A stretch of DNA of 64,000 nucleotides from Spirosoma sp. 48-14 (GTDB lineage: Bacteria; Bacteroidota; Bacteroidia; Cytophagales; Spirosomataceae), in contig NZ_MKUD01000001.1 in NCBI RefSeq assembly GCF_001898575.1, positions 614,448-678,447 on the forward strand, given 5' to 3'. Under the pieces are notes generated by a model that had not been told where the DNA came from, made no database searches, and was given only the letters and a program-made list of their open reading frames with translations. The position numbers and the translations under genes are program-made. Numbering within the stretch: position 1 is the stretch's first letter; each line of letters opens with the position of its first letter. This document shows positions 61,151 to 64,000 of the stretch, piece after piece.

Positions 61151-62017
61151 TTATTCCACTCGGTACGCCACCAGGCTATTCTTGTAAAACGTCGGAACAA
61201 TCAGCAGTTTTTTCTTCGATACGTAGTCGATATCAGCCGAGTTGATCTTATTGCTGCGGGTATCCAGCAACTGCTCTTTGGTACCGTCGGCGTTTACATG
61301 GAAAATCTGACCATTCCAGTCCGATACAAAAAAGGAACCTTTTCCTTCCGACACAATGCCATCAGTGGCAGCCATGCCATCCGCTACTTTCGTTATCGTT
61401 TTCGTTTCGACATCCACCACCTGCAACGCACCGATTTTCGTACTGCCGATCATCAGCTTGTTTTTGCCAACGGCTAGTAAACCATTCGGTTTGTTCAACT
61501 GCTCGCCCTCCATCCAGACCTCCAGCTTATCGTCTTTGAGCCGGTAAATCTTGTCGTTGCGATTGTCTGAAACATACACGATACCATCACTGGTTACGGT
61601 TACGTCGTTCAGGAAAGCATCTTTACCGACACCATCCCATGTTTTTTCGGCCTGACCATTTTCAGTATTGATGCAAACTAATCGGTACATGTCGGTCACG
61701 TACAACCGCTTTTTATAGATGCCCATCCCTTTCGGTGCATTTAGTCCCGATGTCCAGCGCAGGTTTTCAATCTTGCCGTCGAGCGACACTTTTGAAATGA
61801 ACCCACTGCCATCCAGCCCGTCGGGCTTACCGTCAATATTACTGACATAAATTGTGTTCTTACCGTCGTAAAGCACTGATTCAGGAATACGCAAAGTCGT
61901 ATCCGTCTCCCATACTTTCACCAGTTTCATCGGTTTGGGAGCAGGCAATGGGGGCGACAGCGCCAGTAGCACAGCGCTACCAACAAAGACTCCGAACAGC
62001 GTAAGCGCTTGTTTCAT
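61151..62017 (-). CDS. exported SMP-30/gluconolactonase-like beta-propeller
   Basis: The 288-residue protein has a signal peptide (MKQALTLFGVFVGSAVLLALSPPLPA) and six beta-propeller blades, with IPESVLYDGKNTIYVSNIDG, GLNAPKGMGIYKKRLYVTDMYRL, DAFLNDVTVTSDGIVYVSDNRNDKIYRL and LNKPNGLLAVG. These resemble SMP-30/gluconolactonase/LRE proteins, calcium-dependent lactonases, but I cannot tell whether the metal site is complete. It is alone between terminators. Confidence 0.82.
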   Translation of the reverse strand: MKQALTLFGVFVGSAVLLALSPPLPAPKPMKLVKVWETDTTLRIPESVLYDGKNTIYVSNIDGKPDGLDGSGFISKVSLDGKIENLRWTSGLNAPKGMGIYKKRLYVTDMYRLVCINTENGQAEKTWDGVGKDAFLNDVTVTSDGIVYVSDNRNDKIYRLKDDKLEVWMEGEQLNKPNGLLAVGKNKLMIGSTKIGALQVVDVETKTITKVADGMAATDGIVSEGKGSFFVSDWNGQIFHVNADGTKEQLLDTRSNKINSADIDYVSKKKLLIVPTFYKNSLVAYRVE

Positions 62018-62212
62018 AAGCTAATGGAGATTCAGAATTAAAAAACACTAAAAAAAATTGTTGTAACATATTGGGTCAACAATTACCCTACAAACCACAT
62101 GTACAACATATAATATAATTTTTCCAACGTCCTGTTCAACAGGTGTGTATACGTAGAAAACAATCTAAAATTACATCCTGTTTATCATCACGCGCACTAA
62201 AAATACAGGTCA

Positions 62213-62422
62213 ATGGAAAACAAACGGTCCTTCGCTTCGCAGGTACAGACACCAATCGGGCAACTCAAGGATAGCATCCGTGACATGATACGGCTGCAAC
62301 GTGAATACCATCTCTCAGACGAACTCTTCTGGGAAATTTTCAACTCACGTGTACTGCTTAACGAGCAGATAGACGTCAATTCCTTTCTCCGCGATCTTTC
62401 TACCCCGATCGCTCAAAATTAA
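62213..62422 (+). CDS. small orphan helical protein
   Basis: A 69-residue product with charged helices (MENKRSFASQVQTPIGQLKD, IRDMIRLQREYHLSDELFWEIFNSRVLL). No family is recognised. It has its own ATG, ends before a terminator hairpin and stands apart from its neighbours, which suggests a real short gene. Predicted soluble and cytoplasmic. Confidence 0.6.
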   Translation: MENKRSFASQVQTPIGQLKDSIRDMIRLQREYHLSDELFWEIFNSRVLLNEQIDVNSFLRDLSTPIAQN

Positions 62423-62432
62423 CTCCATTTTG

Positions 62433-62494
62433 AACTTCCCGAAACAAACCAGCCGAGCCGCATCGACTCAGAGGGTACCTTGTTTCGGGAAGTT
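62433..62494. terminator. terminator after small orphan gene
   Basis: AACTTCCCGAAACAA at 62433-62447 pairs perfectly with 62480-62494, with a 32-nt loop. Located between convergent genes. Confidence 0.75.
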
Positions 62495-62509
62495 TATTGT
62501 ACCCCTTTC

Positions 62510-63760
62510 TCAGTTTAATCGCACGGCAAATAACTCCTTCGATCGGGCATACACATAAGTGACTACCACAAGGGTCACAACGCCCCCCAATGCTACTGAT
62601 GGTACTGTTCCCAATAGCCGCGCCAGTAATCCCGATTCAAATGCACCGATTTCGTTTGACGAACTGACGAAGATGCCATTGACTGCGGCCACTCGTCCAC
62701 GCATGTGATCGGGTGGAAAAATCTGTAGGATCGTTTGCCGGATCACAACACTTACACTGTCAAAAGCACCCGTCAGCGCCAACATAATGAGCGACAGGTA
62801 AAAATTAGTTGAGAAGGCAAATACGATGGTCGCCACACCAAAGCCTAACACGGCCAGCAACATATTTCGCCAGGCATTCTGCGTAGGCGGAAAGCGAGTC
62901 ATAAACGCCATCGTCAGCAGGGCACCAACCGATGGAGCCGCTCGCAGAAAACCGAGCCCTTCGGCCCCTACATGCAAAATATCTTCGGCAAAAACGGGCA
63001 AAATAGCGACGACGCCACCAAACAGGACAGAAAACAGGTCAAGCGAAATGGCATAGAGTACGATCTGGGTTTTGAAGACAAACCGAAATCCTTCTTTCAA
63101 ACTTTCCCGAAGTCCCAACATCGGTTCGTTGCTTACCGGAACAGGCTTCCGTTTGATCAGAGAAAGCAACAGAAAGCAGAAAACAAACAAGACAATGATT
63201 ACAATCAGGGTATTATCGAAGCCGAACCAGTTGTAGAAAAAACCGGCCAGACCCGGCCCTACAATAGCCCCCGCCTGCCAGAACGAACTATACCAGGTAG
63301 CAGAATTGGCGTATAATTCACGCGGTACCAGAAAAGGTTTTAGCGATGAACTGGCCGGAGAATAAAACCCCTTCGCGGTACCAATCAGCATTAGTACCCC
63401 ATAAATAGTAGCCAATCGGGCTGTTGTTGATAGCTTGGCAACGACAGATGGCTGAAAAACGAAATATAGAATAACAGAACCCAGGATTATGACCAATAAA
63501 CTCCATTGCAGAATCCTTTTTTTATCACGCCGGTCGGCCAGGTGCCCCCCAAAGAGCGACAAAATAATGAACGGTATGGCTTCAGCCAGTCCGACCAACC
63601 CAAGCATAAGCGGATCGTGGGTGATCTTATACAGCTCATACCCCAGAATCACTTCCTGAATCAGCAACGTGACCGTAATCAGAAAACTGTTCATCACGAA
63701 GTAGCGAAATTCGGCAATTCGGAGCGAGGCAAATGTGTCGTTAGGAGAGTGTTGCACCAT
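62510..63760 (-). CDS. MFS exporter (EntS-like)
   Basis: The 416-residue protein has about 12 membrane helices, the GGHLADRRDKKRILQ loop between helices 2 and 3, and AVNGIFVSSSNEIGAFESGLLARLLG near the end, the pattern of EntS-type MFS exporters (enterobactin or other small-molecule efflux). It is divergent from the TrpF-like gene. No siderophore genes are nearby, so the substrate is open. Confidence 0.88.
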   Translation of the reverse strand: MVQHSPNDTFASLRIAEFRYFVMNSFLITVTLLIQEVILGYELYKITHDPLMLGLVGLAEAIPFIILSLFGGHLADRRDKKRILQWSLLVIILGSVILYFVFQPSVVAKLSTTARLATIYGVLMLIGTAKGFYSPASSSLKPFLVPRELYANSATWYSSFWQAGAIVGPGLAGFFYNWFGFDNTLIVIIVLFVFCFLLLSLIKRKPVPVSNEPMLGLRESLKEGFRFVFKTQIVLYAISLDLFSVLFGGVVAILPVFAEDILHVGAEGLGFLRAAPSVGALLTMAFMTRFPPTQNAWRNMLLAVLGFGVATIVFAFSTNFYLSLIMLALTGAFDSVSVVIRQTILQIFPPDHMRGRVAAVNGIFVSSSNEIGAFESGLLARLLGTVPSVALGGVVTLVVVTYVYARSKELFAVRLN

Positions 63761-63827
63761 ACTATGGACGGCGAATCGTATGTTTGTCGCCTGATCTTTA
63801 GCTTGTCAACCTAAAATAGTAGAATCT

Positions 63828-64000
63828 GTGTTCCGTACGCGCGTAAAAATTTGCTGCATCAGCAGTCTAGACGAAGCACGACTCGCCATCTGGTTCGGTG
63901 CTGACGCACTCGGATTAGTCGGTCAAATGCCTAGTGGCCCCGGTGTAGTACTGGACGAACTGGCCGCCGAAATTGTCCGGGCAGTGCCTCCGCCTATAAC
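63828..64000 (+). CDS. TrpF-like phosphoribosylanthranilate isomerase, 5' part
   Basis: From GTG at 63828 the frame reads MFRTRVKICCISSLDEARLAIW, then FGADALGLVGQMPSGPGVVLDELAAEIVRAVPPPI to the window edge, the N-terminal strand and loop of TrpF (beta/alpha)8 barrels. The catalytic Cys of the KIC motif is present, but the next residue, usually Gly (KICG), is Cys. The MPSGPG segment is usual for a TrpF-like branch that may not be the tryptophan enzyme. The gene runs beyond the edge, so the second catalytic residue (an Asp) cannot be checked. Confidence 0.75.
   Translation, partial: MFRTRVKICCISSLDEARLAIWFGADALGLVGQMPSGPGVVLDELAAEIVRAVPPPI

Noticed and set aside
1-64000. Prophage, insertion sequence or integrated element
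   Set aside because: No integrase, transposase, terminal repeats or tRNA attachment site found on either strand.

Overview
The window reads as chromosome from a Bacteroidota member of the Cytophagales, most like Spirosoma or a close relative. The clues are two proteins with type IX secretion (T9SS) C-terminal sorting domains, a TonB-dependent receptor with a carboxypeptidase-like N-terminal domain, many secreted beta-barrels and lipoproteins, genes with few Shine-Dalgarno sites, and several TAnnTTTG-type -7 promoter boxes. The species is inferred, not proven. No rRNA, tRNA, CRISPR array, insertion sequence or prophage was recognised.

Layout. 1-4.8 kb: a DUF937 protein (cut by the left edge), a BON-LysM protein, an SGNH-hydrolase lipoprotein with a beta-barrel, a PliI-like lysozyme inhibitor and an HxlR regulator. 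A 76-bp perfect palindrome lies at 828-903. 5.2-13.3 kb: miaA, a rhodanese, a T9SS cargo protein, a PASTA protein, ribE, then a small glycan set (methyltransferase, GT2, FdtB-like aminotransferase, FdtA-like ketoisomerase). 13.6-21.4 kb: DUF1684 protein, pheT, a coiled-coil protein, zapA, rny, an exported orphan and a DUF4230 protein. 21.5-25.6 kb: a T9SS-exported M1 peptidase convergent with glgE.

25.7-39.5 kb is the most unusual region: eleven consecutive minus-strand genes. In transcription order they are an outer-membrane channel, a beta-barrel, a vanadium-haloperoxidase-like lipoprotein with an intact active site, an AhpD-like protein, a TonB receptor, an MFS transporter, two more AhpD-like proteins, a DUF3179 membrane protein, a second beta-barrel, and a second haloperoxidase-like lipoprotein whose vanadate-binding residues are largely lost. 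Barrel plus peroxidase, and the AhpD gene, look duplicated. I infer an envelope redox or halogen/peroxide-linked system with its own uptake and export parts; no such system is known to me.

39.8-51.4 kb: orphan exported proteins, DUF2490, moaA, a thioredoxin-fold protein missing one active-site Cys, an NMT1/Thi5-fold protein without a signal peptide, and a NrtR-type regulator divergent from a sugar isomerase, ADP-ribosylglycohydrolase and orphan-gene operon, with a 17-bp palindromic candidate operator between them. 51.4-64 kb: beta-barrel, sulfatase, quinohemoprotein dehydrogenase, GRP-type and DMT transporters, a RecB/Cas4-like nuclease-fold protein, two MFS exporters, argH, an SMP-30-like protein, a small orphan protein, and the start of a TrpF-like gene at the right edge.

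Several intergenic hairpins have arms built from imperfect 8-bp tandem repeats (AAAGAGYG-like and relatives). They recur at six sites and look like a family of repeat-derived terminators or processing elements.
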